A DNA stretch of 64,000 nucleotides from Salinicola salarius (GCF_002179555.1 NZ_NHOU01000005.1:1-64000); one strand, 5' to 3'. Counted from the stretch's first letter, positions 45,757-55,357 are shown. Numbers and translations: made by a program. The notes: generated by a model not told the origin, from the letters alone.

Positions 45757-45928
45757 AGGTGCTGTCTGAAAAGTCGACGAGCGAAGGCCAGGCAAGGCAA
45801 AAATCGGCGAAAGCGGACCGGGCTGGCGCTCCAGTTTACAGGGTGTAAATGAGCATTTTGACCGGGCTGGCGCTCCAGCCGATTTTTAACGCCGCATGGG
45901 CGAGCGCAGTACTTTTCAGACAGTGCCT
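45757..45928. mobile_element. MITE-like palindromic element
   Basis: This 172-bp intergenic element is bounded by inverted repeats AGGTGCTGTCTGAAAAGT (45757-45774) and ACTTTTCAGACAGTGCCT (45911-45928), which match at 16 of 18 positions. Inside are two direct copies of ACCGGGCTGGCGCTCCAG around a small palindrome (TTTACAGGGTGTAAA) and an outer pair CAAAAATCGG/CCGATTTTTA. It encodes nothing. Related cores appear at 50661-50768 and 52508-52595. Confidence 0.75.
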
Positions 45929-45931
45929 AGT

Positions 45932-46945
45932 TCAATAACCCGCGTGGCGATCCACGACGCTTATCGGCAGCTGGCCGCCATCCAGCCGCGCCATCGCCTC
46001 GGCGACTTCCTGAGCCACCTGGGTCGGTGTCGAATCGCAGGCATCGTGCGGGGTCACGACGATCCTGTCGTGGTGCCAGAAGACGTGGTCGGTGGGCAAC
46101 GGCTCGATGGCGAAGACATCCAGCGACGCCGCCGAAAGCTGACCGCTATCGAGCGCCGCGAGCAGGTCGGCCTCGACCAGATGTTCGCCACGGCCGACAT
46201 GGATCAGCACCGCGCCCGAAGGCAGTCGCGAGAACAGCTCGGCATTCAGGATGTCGCGGGTTTCCGGCGTCAGCGGCAGCAGGTTGATCAGAATCTCGCT
46301 GCGAGCGGCAAGTCGATCAAGACCGCCGTCACCACTGAAACCCGCCACGCCCTCCGGCAGGTTGCGCCCGCTGCGCGAGTAGATGACGACATCGTAATCC
46401 AGCGCCTTGAGCGCGCGTGCCGTGGCACTTCCCATCTTGCCCGCGCCGAGCAGGCCGATACGAATCTCGTGGGCATAGCGCTTGGGCAGGCGTTCCCAAT
46501 GCGCCAGGCGTTGATGAGCGAGATAGTCGCCGAAGCGGCGGTGGTGCCACAGCACGTGCCAGGTCACGAAGCCGGCCATCATCTGAGCCTGGGAGTCGCC
46601 CGCGATGCGCATGAGGGGGACATCGCTGGGCAGACTCGCGCTGGCCAGAATGCCGTTGACGCCCGCCGCGATCGACGAGACCAGACGCAGGTTGGGATAG
46701 GGTCGGAAATCCTCGGCGCCCGGATCCCAGGCCAATGCGAAGGTGATCGCCTCGGGATCGGCGACATCCTGGGGCAATGCCAGACGAAACTGCGGCGTCA
46801 CCTGCTCGAACGCCGCGATGTATTCGGTCATGATCTCCGGAGAGCCCAGCAATACGCCCAGCACTATGCCCTGACTCTGCGTAACTTCGTGCGTTTCGAG
46901 CGCGCCGGTAGAAGCGCTAGAGCGCTCGGTATCCATCGTCTTCAT
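45932..46945 (-). CDS. D-2-hydroxyacid dehydrogenase (GhrA-like)
   Basis: The 337-residue protein has the NAD(P) site RIGLLGAGKMGSATARAL, the arginine-bearing SIAAGVNGI segment and the late LINLLPLTPETRDIL, GAVLIHVGRGEHL, DVFAIEPLP and VTPHDACDS stretches of glyoxylate/hydroxypyruvate reductase A. It probably reduces a 2-oxoacid or works in the oxidative direction on the cluster's substrate. The start MKTMDTE is preferred; a much longer ORF runs into the ABC gene. It lies between the MITE and the ABC ATPase. Confidence 0.87.
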   Translation of the reverse strand: MKTMDTERSSASTGALETHEVTQSQGIVLGVLLGSPEIMTEYIAAFEQVTPQFRLALPQDVADPEAITFALAWDPGAEDFRPYPNLRLVSSIAAGVNGILASASLPSDVPLMRIAGDSQAQMMAGFVTWHVLWHHRRFGDYLAHQRLAHWERLPKRYAHEIRIGLLGAGKMGSATARALKALDYDVVIYSRSGRNLPEGVAGFSGDGGLDRLAARSEILINLLPLTPETRDILNAELFSRLPSGAVLIHVGRGEHLVEADLLAALDSGQLSAASLDVFAIEPLPTDHVFWHHDRIVVTPHDACDSTPTQVAQEVAEAMARLDGGQLPISVVDRHAGY

Positions 46946-47012
46946 TCTCGATCCTTTATCCTGATCTCTTGCCCTCGATCTCTTTTCCTTGATCCAGGAG
47001 TCGTTCGGCGAC

Positions 47013-48644
47013 TTAAACGGCAGCGGCCCTGGCCGGCTCGGCGTGATGCGCGCGTCCGGGAATCGCTGCCAGCAGCTCGCGGGTGTAGGCGTGCTGCGGT
47101 GACAGGAAGATTTCCGTGGCACTGCCATGCTCGACGATCCTGCCCTTCTGCATCACGATCAACCGGTCGCAGATCTGGGCAGCGACGCGCAGATCGTGAG
47201 TAATGAACAGCAGCGACAGCTCGAACTCCTTCTTCAACGTGTCGAGCAGCTTCAGCACCTGGGCCTGGATCGAAACGTCCAGCGCCGAGACGGCTTCGTC
47301 GGCCACGATCAATTCGGGGTTGAGAGCGAGCGCCCGGGCGATGCCGATACGCTGGCGCTGGCCGCCAGAAAATTCATGCGGATACCGCTCGGCGGCGCTG
47401 GCGTCGAGCCCCACCGTTGCCAGCAGCTCGCGTGCCTGCTTCATCGCCTCGGCCTTGGCCACGCCGTTGGCGATGGGGCCCTGGGCGATCGCCATGCCGA
47501 CGCGAATGCGCGGGTTGAGCGAGGCGTAAGGGTCCTGAAACACCATCTGGATACGACGGCGGTGCTCACGCAGCTCGCGCCCTTCCAGCGCGCGCAGGTC
47601 GACATCGTTGAGCCGGATCTCGCCGCTGTCGGGCGTATTCAGACCCACGATGCAGCGTCCCAGGGTCGACTTGCCCGAGCCCGATTCACCGACGACACCC
47701 AGCGTCTCGCCCTTGTCCACGGTGAAATCGATGCCCTCGAGCGCCACCACCTCGCGCTTGGGCTGGAACCAACCGCCGCTGGACCGGTAGACCTTGTCGA
47801 GCCCCTTCACCGACAGCAGCGGCTTGGCCTGGGCCTCGTCCCGGCTCGGCGGCACGGCGTCGCCGGGTATCGCCTCGATCAAGGCGCGGGTGTATTCGTG
47901 CTGCGGGTTGTCGAGTACCTCGCTAGCGCTGCCCATCTCGACGATCCTGCCTTCGCGCATGACGCAGACACGATCGGCGATCTCGGCCACCACGCCGAAG
48001 TCGTGGGTAATGAACATGACCGCCATGCCATGACGCTGCTGGAGATCCTTCACCAGATGCAGAATCTGCGCCTGGGTGGTGACGTCCAGTGCCGTGGTGG
48101 GCTCGTCGGCGATCAGCAGCTCCGGCTCGAGCGCCAGCGCCATGGCGATCATCACCCGCTGACGCTGGCCGCCGGAAAGCTCGAACGGATAGGCGCGCAG
48201 CGCGGCTTCAGGGTCGGGCAGACGCACCTCCTCGAGCAGCGCCAGCGCTTTCTCCTTGCGCGTTCTGGGCGTCAGCAGCCCGTGCGCCTCGAACACCTCG
48301 GCGATCTGCTCGCCGACCCGCATCAGCGGGTTGAGCGCGGTCATCGGCTCCTGGAAGATCATGCCGATGCGCCGGCCACGCAGGGCGCGATGGCTGATCT
48401 CGTCCATCGCCAGCAGGTCCTGGCCGTCGAACAGCGCCCGCCCCCGGGAAGCATGCACGCCGGTCGGGAGCAGCCCCATGACGGCATTCGCGGTCATCGA
48501 CTTGCCGGAACCAGACTCGCCGACGACGCAGAGGATCTCGCCGGCGCTCAGATCGTAGCTGACGTTATCGACGGCGTAGAGCCGATCGGCGCCATCCGGC
48601 AGCGTCAGCGCCAGACGGTCGATACGTAGTAATGGCTCACTCAT
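47013..48644 (-). CDS. Oligopeptide-type ABC ATPase, two fused domains (YejF/GsiA-like)
   Basis: The 543-residue protein carries two complete ABC domains. Each has a Walker A ([14 protein letters not shown] and [14 protein letters not shown]), a signature ([12 protein letters not shown] and [12 protein letters not shown]) and a [16 protein letters not shown] Walker B. It includes the oligopeptide-type linker after the second domain. It drives import through the two permeases upstream. The start MSEPLLRID is chosen over an ATG eight codons earlier. Confidence 0.94.
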   Translation of the reverse strand: MSEPLLRIDRLALTLPDGADRLYAVDNVSYDLSAGEILCVVGESGSGKSMTANAVMGLLPTGVHASRGRALFDGQDLLAMDEISHRALRGRRIGMIFQEPMTALNPLMRVGEQIAEVFEAHGLLTPRTRKEKALALLEEVRLPDPEAALRAYPFELSGGQRQRVMIAMALALEPELLIADEPTTALDVTTQAQILHLVKDLQQRHGMAVMFITHDFGVVAEIADRVCVMREGRIVEMGSASEVLDNPQHEYTRALIEAIPGDAVPPSRDEAQAKPLLSVKGLDKVYRSSGGWFQPKREVVALEGIDFTVDKGETLGVVGESGSGKSTLGRCIVGLNTPDSGEIRLNDVDLRALEGRELREHRRRIQMVFQDPYASLNPRIRVGMAIAQGPIANGVAKAEAMKQARELLATVGLDASAAERYPHEFSGGQRQRIGIARALALNPELIVADEAVSALDVSIQAQVLKLLDTLKKEFELSLLFITHDLRVAAQICDRLIVMQKGRIVEHGSATEIFLSPQHAYTRELLAAIPGRAHHAEPARAAAV

Positions 48645-48784
48645 GATCGACTCCAGGGGACAGGGCATTCATCCGCGAACGGCTTCGAAAACGCGGTGCG
48701 CGCGCCGCAGGAGAAGCGGCATGACGGGCTGTCGGCGTCAGCGCGACGCCGTGAAAAAGTCGTGCAGTCATGGGTTGCCGTTCC

Positions 48785-49618
48785 TTAACGTTGCCGCGCC
48801 AGTTGAGGGTTCAACGCATCGTCCAGCCCTTCGCCGACCAGATTGAGCGCGAGCACGGTCAGCAGGATCGCCACGCCCGGAATCACCGACAGCCACCATG
48901 CCTGACGCATCACCGTGCGCGCGGCGCCAATCATGTAACCCCAGGACATGGTGTCCGGATCGCCCAGGCCGAGAAACGACAGCGACGACTCGAGCAGAAT
49001 CGCCGTCGCCACCATCAGCGACGCCAACACGATCACCGGTGACAGCGTGTTGGGCAGGATCTGCTTGATGATGATGTCGCGATGGGTCTGGCCGACCAGT
49101 CTGGCCGCTTCGACGTATTCGCGATGCTTGATCGACAGGAACTCGCCGCGCACCAGACGCGCCACCGGCGGCCAGCTGACGATGGCGATCGCCAGCACGA
49201 TCGAGACGGTACTCGGCTCCATGATCGCCACCAGCACGATCGCCAGGGCGAAATTGGGAATGGTCTGGAAGAACTCGGTGAAGCGCATCAGCGCATCGTC
49301 GATCTTGCCGCCAAAGTAGCCCGCCAGCGCCCCCAGCGGCACGCCGATGGCAAGCGCCACCACGGTGGAAATCAGCCCGATCAGCAGCGACACCCAGGCG
49401 CCGTGGGCGAGCCCGGCGGCGACGTCGCGCCCCATGACATCGGTGCCGAGCCAGAACCCGGAGACTTCACCGGGCGCCAGGAACGGCCGCTGCACCATGC
49501 GCCATGGCGAGTCGGGATAGAGGAACGGCGCCAGCAGGGCCAGCAGTACCACCAGCCCCAGAATTACCAGCCCCCCCAAGGCACCACGATTCTGGGCGAA
49601 GCGTTTGAAGAAACTCAT
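48785..49618 (-). CDS. ABC permease, DppC/OppC type
   Basis: The 277-residue permease has about six hydrophobic spans, an N-terminal first span (LGGLVILGLVVLLALLAPFLY) and the EAA-like loop VEAARLVGQTHRDIIIKQILPNTLSPVI. It overlaps the DppB-type gene by 4 bp and forms the channel with it. A 140-bp stretch separates it from the ATPase gene. Confidence 0.93.
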   Translation of the reverse strand: MSFFKRFAQNRGALGGLVILGLVVLLALLAPFLYPDSPWRMVQRPFLAPGEVSGFWLGTDVMGRDVAAGLAHGAWVSLLIGLISTVVALAIGVPLGALAGYFGGKIDDALMRFTEFFQTIPNFALAIVLVAIMEPSTVSIVLAIAIVSWPPVARLVRGEFLSIKHREYVEAARLVGQTHRDIIIKQILPNTLSPVIVLASLMVATAILLESSLSFLGLGDPDTMSWGYMIGAARTVMRQAWWLSVIPGVAILLTVLALNLVGEGLDDALNPQLARQR

Positions 49619-50592
49619 GCGGCCTCCTTGATGCGTGGATCGGCGAGTCGATAGATCACGTCGGTCAGCATGTTGAACAGGATCACCAGCAGCGCGCAGA
49701 AGAAGAAAATCCCGAGCAGCAGGTTGTAGTCACGCTGCATCAGCGCTTCGTACATCAGCCGGCCGATGCCGGGCCAGGCGAAGACGGTCTCGGTGAGTAC
49801 CGCACCGCCCACCATCTGCCCGGCCTGCAGACCGGCCAGAGTGATGATCGGCAGCAGCGCGTTGCGCAGAATATGGCGACGCTGGATGATGCCGGGCGCC
49901 AGCCCCTTGGCACGGGCCGTCTTGACGAAATCCTGCTGCGAGACGCTGAGCATCGAGGTGCGCGTCATGCGGGTGTAGACCGCCATGAAGAACAGCCCCA
50001 GCGTCAGCGCCGGCAGGATCAGGTGCACCGCGACGTCACCGGCATGGACCAGCCCGGTATAGCCGGCGCCCACCGTCGAGTAGCCATAGGCCGGCAGCCA
50101 GTCGAGCGCTACCGAGAACACCAGTACCGCCATCATCGCCACCCAGTAGAGCGGCGTGGCGTAGAACAGCAGCGACAGTCCCATGATGATCGACCCCGAG
50201 GGCCGTTTGGCACGCATCGCCGCCAGCGTGCCGGCCAGGATGCCCAGCGACAGCGAGATCACGAAGGCCGCACCGGTCAGCAGCAGCGTCGCCGGCAACC
50301 GGTCCAGAATCAGATCGAGCACCGGCATCTGCTGGCGGTAGGAGTAGCCGAAGTCGAGCTGCAGCACGCCGCTCATGTAGCGCCACAGCTGCACCGGCAG
50401 CGGCTGGTCGAGACCGAAGCGCTCGCGCAGATCGTCCAGGAACTGCTGATCGGTGGCGCCGGCCTCGCCGGCCATGACCGCGGCCGGGTCGCCGGGTGCA
50501 GCGTGAATCAGGAAGAAATTGAACACCAGGATCGCCAGCAGCACGATGACCGCCTTGATGATGCGACCCAGGATCAGAGAGACATAAGGCAT
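49615..50592 (-). CDS. ABC permease, DppB/OppB type
   Basis: The 325-residue permease begins MPYVSLILGRIIKAVIVLLAILVF and contains LIHAAPGDPAA, the loop VKTARAKGLAPGIIQRRHILRNALLPII and VLTETVFAWPGIGRLMYEAL, typical of DppB. It follows the substrate-binding protein gene after about 210 bp that includes an intergenic repeat. An earlier ATG at 50634 lacks a hydrophobic start. Confidence 0.93.
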   Translation of the reverse strand: MPYVSLILGRIIKAVIVLLAILVFNFFLIHAAPGDPAAVMAGEAGATDQQFLDDLRERFGLDQPLPVQLWRYMSGVLQLDFGYSYRQQMPVLDLILDRLPATLLLTGAAFVISLSLGILAGTLAAMRAKRPSGSIIMGLSLLFYATPLYWVAMMAVLVFSVALDWLPAYGYSTVGAGYTGLVHAGDVAVHLILPALTLGLFFMAVYTRMTRTSMLSVSQQDFVKTARAKGLAPGIIQRRHILRNALLPIITLAGLQAGQMVGGAVLTETVFAWPGIGRLMYEALMQRDYNLLLGIFFFCALLVILFNMLTDVIYRLADPRIKEAA

Positions 50593-50660
50593 GAATACCA
50601 CTCCGCAGCGGGACACCGGCAGCCCACGAACCACCGGTGCCGTTCTTACCTATCGCTTAA

Positions 50661-50768
50661 GGAAGCGCTGAATAAATCGCCGAGCATGATGGAGCGCAAG
50701 GCGCCCGGAACGGAGAAGGCGAGACATAACTTGGAGTTAGGCGAGCCTTGACCGGGCTGGCGCACCAG
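50661..50768. repeat. Dispersed intergenic repeat, copy 2
   Basis: The segment runs from GGAAGCGCTGAATAAATCGC to ACCGGGCTGGCGCACCAG and shares that last 18-mer, with one change, with the MITE-like element at 45757. It has GGCG-rich internal repeats but no clear terminal inverted repeats. It lies between the substrate-binding protein and permease genes. Confidence 0.5.
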
Positions 50769-50803
50769 TACCGCGTAACGATGCGATCCGCATGCGCAGG
50801 CAT

Positions 50804-52390
50804 TTAGTCATTGCTTCCCGACTGCTCGATCCAGGCGTTCTTGAAGCCGTCGTTGAGGCCGATCCCCGTGGTGATCAGATCATGCACGTTGCAGCGATAG
50901 ATGGTCGGCTGGGCCAGCTCCATGATCCACGCCAGCGGCACGTCGTCGTGCAGGATCTGCTGCACTTCGTCGTACATCGCCTGACGTTTTTCCGGATCGT
51001 TCTCCACCGCCGCGTTGGCGAATAGTTCGTCGACCTTCGGGTTCGCGTAGCCCTCGACGTTGTTCCAGGGCGACCCCTTGGCGATGTTGCTGGAAATGTA
51101 GGTGCGCGCGATGCCCAGTGACGGATCGCCATACTGGAAGAGATAGGTAAAGGCGATGTCGTAGTCCCAGTCGCTGATCTTCTGGTTCCAGCCTGCCACG
51201 TCGGAAGATTCGGTCTCGACGTTGATGCCCACGTCCTCGAGATTCTGACGCACGGCCTCGCCCCAGCGGGTCCAGGTTTCACCGTAGGGCAGCGGCAGCA
51301 GGCGCACCGGCTCGCCGTCGTAGCCCATCTCGTCGAGCAGTTCCTCGGCCTTGTCCGGATCGTAGGGATAAGGTTCGAGATCATCGTCGTGCGAGGCCAG
51401 CGTCGAGTTGAACGGACCGCTCGGCACCTTGCCCAGGCCGTTCCATAGCACGTTCCTGGCGAATTCCCGATCGAGGGCGTACATCACCGCCTGGCGGAAA
51501 CGCTTGTCGGCGGTCGGCCCCTCGCGGTTGTTGAGCCACAGCATGGCGAACGGGTTGAAATATTCGTTCCCCGATTCCGTCATGCAGCTGCCTTCCATCT
51601 CGGCAAGACGCGGGATGTCGAAGTTCTCCACCGAACCCGCCGGCATGATATTGAGCGTGCCGTTCTCATAGGCTGCCGCGCGGGACGCCGCATCCGGAAT
51701 CACGTGCCAGTAGATCTTGTCGAGATAGGGCTTGCCGGCTTCGTAGTAGTCCGGGTTCTTGCCCAGCTCGATCACCGAGCCGCGATCCCACTTGGCGAAT
51801 TCGAACGGGCCGGTGCCGATAGGATGGTTGTTGGCCGGATTGTTGTAGAAATCGGTGCCTTCGTAGATGTGCTTGGGCACCATTGGCAGCGTGCCGACCT
51901 CGAAGGCCTGGATGAAGGCCGGGAACGGCTGCTTGAGGGTAAAGACGACGGTGTTGTCATCCGGTGCCTCGATGCTCTTCACATGGTCGAGAATCGCCCG
52001 GGTGCGGGGGTTGGTCTCGCGCAGGAAGACGTCGGCGGAGAACACGACGTCGGCGGACGTGAAGGCCTCGCCGTCGTGCCACTTCACGTCCGGATGGAGG
52101 TGGAAAGTGTAAGTCAGGCCGTCATCGCTGATCTCCCACGACTCTGCCAGTTGCGGCATCGGCTCGAGATCGGTGTCGTAGCGCAGCAGGCTTTCGAAGA
52201 TGTTGCCGGCGACGCGCTGGGTGGGCGCGTTCTGTACCAGCGGCAGCATCAAGCCCGGCGGCTCCGGCTGGATGGCGACATTGGCGACGCCGCCGGCTTG
52301 CGGGGTTTCCTGCGCCGAGGCTGGCGCAGCCAGAGTCACCAACAAGGCGGCCGCCGTCAGACGGCCGGTCACGGACGATAGCAGGGTCAT
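50804..52390 (-). CDS. Oligopeptide-type ABC substrate-binding protein
   Basis: The 528-residue family 5 extracellular binding protein has a signal peptide (cleavage near PASA-QETP). It has the usual opening GVANVAIQPEPPGLM, NIFESLLRYDTDLEPMPQLAESW and the YTFHLHPDVKWHDGEAFTSADVVFS signature. The ligand cannot be read from sequence. Given the neighbouring deacylases, peptides, acylated amines or opine-like compounds are possible. Another repeat lies upstream, before the aldolase gene. Confidence 0.93.
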   Translation of the reverse strand: MTLLSSVTGRLTAAALLVTLAAPASAQETPQAGGVANVAIQPEPPGLMLPLVQNAPTQRVAGNIFESLLRYDTDLEPMPQLAESWEISDDGLTYTFHLHPDVKWHDGEAFTSADVVFSADVFLRETNPRTRAILDHVKSIEAPDDNTVVFTLKQPFPAFIQAFEVGTLPMVPKHIYEGTDFYNNPANNHPIGTGPFEFAKWDRGSVIELGKNPDYYEAGKPYLDKIYWHVIPDAASRAAAYENGTLNIMPAGSVENFDIPRLAEMEGSCMTESGNEYFNPFAMLWLNNREGPTADKRFRQAVMYALDREFARNVLWNGLGKVPSGPFNSTLASHDDDLEPYPYDPDKAEELLDEMGYDGEPVRLLPLPYGETWTRWGEAVRQNLEDVGINVETESSDVAGWNQKISDWDYDIAFTYLFQYGDPSLGIARTYISSNIAKGSPWNNVEGYANPKVDELFANAAVENDPEKRQAMYDEVQQILHDDVPLAWIMELAQPTIYRCNVHDLITTGIGLNDGFKNAWIEQSGSND

Positions 52391-52507
52391 GGCAGGTCTC
52401 TTGTGTTATTGGATTTGTTGAATCTTCAACCGCTGGCAGAGCGACGATCGGCATCACCGCTCTGCTCGATAATCACAGTGACTGATGGCAGCGCGCGAAG
52501 GTCAGGC

Positions 52508-52595
52508 CGGGGCGCGTAGCCAAGCGAAAATCGGCGAAACGGACCGGGCTAGCGTTCCATTAGATTTTTAACGCCGTATGCCCGAGCGCTTTCTT
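52508..52595. repeat. Dispersed intergenic repeat, copy 3
   Basis: The sequence around AAAATCGGCGAAACGGACCGGGCT and the part GATTTTTAACGCCGTATG matches both ends of the MITE-like element but lacks its middle. It looks like a deletion derivative. It lies between the aldolase stop and the substrate-binding protein start. Confidence 0.55.
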
Positions 52596-52609
52596 GTCTC
52601 CAATTCGGT

Positions 52610-53377
52610 TCAGCCCTCGAAATCGGGCTGAATGCGCTTCAACAAGCGCAGGTACGCCTCCCACTCCGGATCGTGATCGACCACGCCGTGATCCGCATCC
52701 CACTGCTCGTACTGGCGGGCGGTATGCTCGGCCAGGGCCGGGTCGACCCGGCGGATCTCCATGCCGCTGCCCATCAGGGCGAGCTGCGCCTGGCAACTGC
52801 GCTCCAGGTTGTACATGCGCCGGAACGCTTCCCCCACCGTGCGCCCGCACACCAGCATGCCGTGGTTGCGCAGCACCATGATCGGCTTGTCGCCGAGATC
52901 GGCCACCAGGCGTTCACGCTCGGCCAGATCCAGCGCGATGCCCTCGTAGTCGTGATAGGCGGTGCGGCCGTGAAACTCCATCGACCATTGATTGAGCGGT
53001 AGCAATCCTTCTTCCAGGCAGGAGACCGCGACGCCGGCCACCGAATGGGTATGCAGCACGCAGTGTACGTCCGGGCGCGCGGCATGGATCGCGCTGTGGA
53101 TGGTGAAGCCGGCCTTGTTGATACCCGCGCTCTCCGGATCGTCGATCAAGTTGCCCTCGAGGTCGATCGTCACCAGATTGGCGGCCGTCACTTCCTCGAA
53201 GCGATAGCCGTAAGGGTTGATCAGGAAGTGCTCCTTGCCAGCCTCGGCCCGCGCGGAAATATGCGTGTAGATGCTGTCATCCAGGCCGAAGTGGGCAATC
53301 AGGCGGTAGGCAGCCGCCAGGTCACGGCGCGCATCGGATTGCGCTGCGCGCGTCGGGGCATCGGTGGTCATGTCCAT
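52610..53377 (-). CDS. Class II aldolase/adducin family protein
   Basis: The 255-residue protein resembles class II aldolases and adducin-head proteins: DSIYTHISARAEAGKEHFLINPYG, the metal-binding HTHSVAGVAVS pair of His, and MVLRNHGMLVCGRTVGEAF with a third His. It probably cleaves or isomerises a phosphorylated or free hydroxyacid. It is the first gene of the leftward cluster, divergent from the GntR gene. Direct repeats GTGGCGATATA lie in its upstream region (53440-53450 and 53454-53464). Confidence 0.88.
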   Translation of the reverse strand: MDMTTDAPTRAAQSDARRDLAAAYRLIAHFGLDDSIYTHISARAEAGKEHFLINPYGYRFEEVTAANLVTIDLEGNLIDDPESAGINKAGFTIHSAIHAARPDVHCVLHTHSVAGVAVSCLEEGLLPLNQWSMEFHGRTAYHDYEGIALDLAERERLVADLGDKPIMVLRNHGMLVCGRTVGEAFRRMYNLERSCQAQLALMGSGMEIRRVDPALAEHTARQYEQWDADHGVVDHDPEWEAYLRLLKRIQPDFEG

Positions 53378-53573
53378 TGTCGGTCTTCTCCGGAAGCTTC
53401 GGCTTTTTCTCTGTGGCGGCATGTCCGTGCGGTGTATGCGTGGCGATATATCCGTGGCGATATAAATACCGTACGCCCTGAGGGCGTTCGACGGCATCTG
53501 CCATGGCGCCATGAACCAGCGTTGCGCTCGTCATCACCACCAGCTTGCCCCTAACCTATCAGGCAATTTCCAA

Positions 53574-53592
53574 ACTGTCGACACTCGACAGT
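53574..53592. promoter_or_regulatory. Palindrome, candidate operator of the GntR regulator
   Basis: ACTGTCGA (53574-53581) and TCGACAGT (53585-53592) are perfect 8-bp inverted arms around CAC. The site lies 64 bp before the GntR start, in the divergent spacer to the aldolase cluster. FCD-type GntR regulators bind short palindromes in such spacers and often autoregulate. Confidence 0.6.
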
Positions 53593-53655
53593 CGACCCTC
53601 AGCGCGATTTAAGCGATAGTGCAACGGTCGGTAACCGCCAGCCAAACGAGATGAC

Positions 53656-54339
53656 ATGACGACGACCACGCGGGGATTTGCCACCATCCAGCAACGCGAT
53701 CTGGTCAACCAGATCGCCGACATGCTGACCGAGGCCCTGTTGAAGGGAGACTTCGCGCCGGGTGCGCATCTGGCCGAAGCGCAACTGGCGCGAGACTTCG
53801 GCGTCAGCCGAGCGCCGGTTCGCGAGGCGGCCCGCCTGCTGGAGAGCCGCGGCATGCTGGTGTCGCAGCCGCGACGCGGCTTCTTCGTGCGCACCTTCAA
53901 CGCCGCGGAGCTCGACGACGTCTACGACCTGCGACTGTGCCTCGAGCGTCACGCCATTCGCCTGCTTGCCGGCAAGCTGACCACGGAGATGGAAACGGCG
54001 CTCAACGCCCAGCTCGAGACCATGCGCCGGGTCGCCCGGGAAGGCACCGCCGTGCAGCAGATCGAGGAAGATGTCGCTTTTCACCGCATGCTGTGCGAGT
54101 TCAGCGGCAATCAGCGGCTGGTGCGGGTATTCGACGAGCTGTGTCACGAGATGCGCTTCTGCATCCTGCTGATCGGCCAGCTCTACGATGACGCCCTGCG
54201 CGTCGCCGATACCCACGAGCCGATCATCGAAGCGCTGCGCACGCGGGATCCCGACGCCTGTGAAGCCGCGCTCGACTATCACATCGGCATCGCCCAGCAG
54301 CGGGTCGGAGAGATGTTTCGGCAGCGGGAGGGGCTCTGA
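53656..54339 (+). CDS. GntR family regulator with FCD domain
   Basis: The 227-residue protein has a winged helix (LVNQIADMLTEALLKGDFAPGAHLAEAQLARDFGVSRAPVREAARLLESRGML) and an FCD ligand domain with conserved Arg/His positions, for example DLRLCLERHAIRLLAG, DVAFHRMLCEFSGNQRLV and THEPIIEALRTRDPDACEAALDYHI. FCD domains bind small carboxylates with a metal. It most likely represses the divergent aldolase/ABC/deacylase cluster. Confidence 0.93.
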   Translation: MTTTTRGFATIQQRDLVNQIADMLTEALLKGDFAPGAHLAEAQLARDFGVSRAPVREAARLLESRGMLVSQPRRGFFVRTFNAAELDDVYDLRLCLERHAIRLLAGKLTTEMETALNAQLETMRRVAREGTAVQQIEEDVAFHRMLCEFSGNQRLVRVFDELCHEMRFCILLIGQLYDDALRVADTHEPIIEALRTRDPDACEAALDYHIGIAQQRVGEMFRQREGL

Positions 54340-54429
54340 TCAAGCGATCGTCAATCTGGCACCCGGGTCTGGCATTGGCTGCTTGGGGAGGTAGGATGAA
54401 GCCTTCTCTCGATCTGGGCTCCCCATCCC

Positions 54430-55026
54430 ATGCCTTCCGCCAAACTCAAGACACTGACCCACTGGGTCTTCGACATGGATGGCACGCTGACCGTCGGCGT
54501 GCATGACTTTCCGGCGATCCGGCGCGAACTGGAGATTCCGGATGGCGCCGATATTCTGCATCACCTGGAGACGCTGCCCGCCGCCGAGCACAACGCCAAG
54601 CACGCCTGGCTGCTAGAGCACGAACGGGAACTCGCCATGCGTTCCACCGCCGCGACCGGCGCGGTCGAACTGGTTCAGGCGCTCTGCGAGCGCGGCTGCC
54701 GCCTCGGCATTCTGACCCGCAACGCCAAGGAGCTGGCGCACATCACGCTGAAAGCGATCGGCCTGGGCGACTGTTTTGCCGCCGACGAGGTGCTCGGTCG
54801 CGACGAGGCGCCGCCCAAGCCGCACGCCGGCGGGCTCGATCATTTCATCCGCCGCTGGCAAGTGGCGCCCTCGCAGGTCGTGATGGTGGGCGACAGCCGG
54901 CTGGATCTCGAATGTGGTCGGGCCGCCGGTACCCGCACGATTCTGGTCAACGTGGCGGAGAACCGCTGGCCGGCACTCGCCGATTGGCATCATCAGGATT
55001 GCCGGCAGCTGCTGGCGCAGCTCTGA
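54430..55026 (+). CDS. HAD superfamily phosphatase
   Basis: The 198-residue protein has HAD motif I FDMDGTLTVGVHDF, motif II LTRNAKE, the Lys in PPKPHAGG and motif IV VMVGDSRLDLECGRAAG. The sequence resembles phosphoglycolate phosphatase-like and other subfamily IA members. The substrate is not known. It lies in the same direction as the regulator, 90 bp downstream. Confidence 0.9.
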   Translation: MPSAKLKTLTHWVFDMDGTLTVGVHDFPAIRRELEIPDGADILHHLETLPAAEHNAKHAWLLEHERELAMRSTAATGAVELVQALCERGCRLGILTRNAKELAHITLKAIGLGDCFAADEVLGRDEAPPKPHAGGLDHFIRRWQVAPSQVVMVGDSRLDLECGRAAGTRTILVNVAENRWPALADWHHQDCRQLLAQL

Positions 55027-55357
55027 ACTTCGATTCTTGCGGGGCGTGCGTTACCCAGCGCGCGCTTCTATGTTTTACCGGCTCTTCCTTTACCGGCTCC
55101 GTGCCGGCTTGATGACTTTCCCGCCCCGCTCCTTGTCTCGCCTCGTTCTTCTTTTTGCGTCTGTCCTTTGCGTTTGTCGCCGTTGCTCGACTTCACAGCC
55201 GAATCAACCAGTGCTATACATCGAAACCAAGGGAACACTGTTTAACCAAGGTATAAGAAGCAATCGTGCTAACGGTTCGCTATCGAAGCAACGCAATAGC
55301 GGACGATATCAAATCCGCGGCTCTGCCGCCGTTTCCCTGTCGATCGAGGAAAGTCAT
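55027..55357 (+). other. Intergenic region before the metal-uptake operon
   Basis: A 331-bp stretch with no credible gene. The part from 55190 is AT-rich and contains GCTATACAT and GGTATAAG, possible -10 elements, before the GAGGAAAG ribosome site of the binding-protein gene. No clear Fur, MntR or Zur palindrome was recognised by eye. A long ORF upstream of 55358 in frame with the binding protein is not real coding sequence. Confidence 0.4.

Noticed and set aside
47127-48629. Plus-strand ORF of 500 residues opposite the fused ABC ATPase
   Set aside because: It is a shadow frame; both ABC domains on the minus strand are complete.
54914-55357. N-terminal extension of the SitA-like protein
   Set aside because: It overlaps the HAD gene and would bury the signal peptide that begins at 55358.
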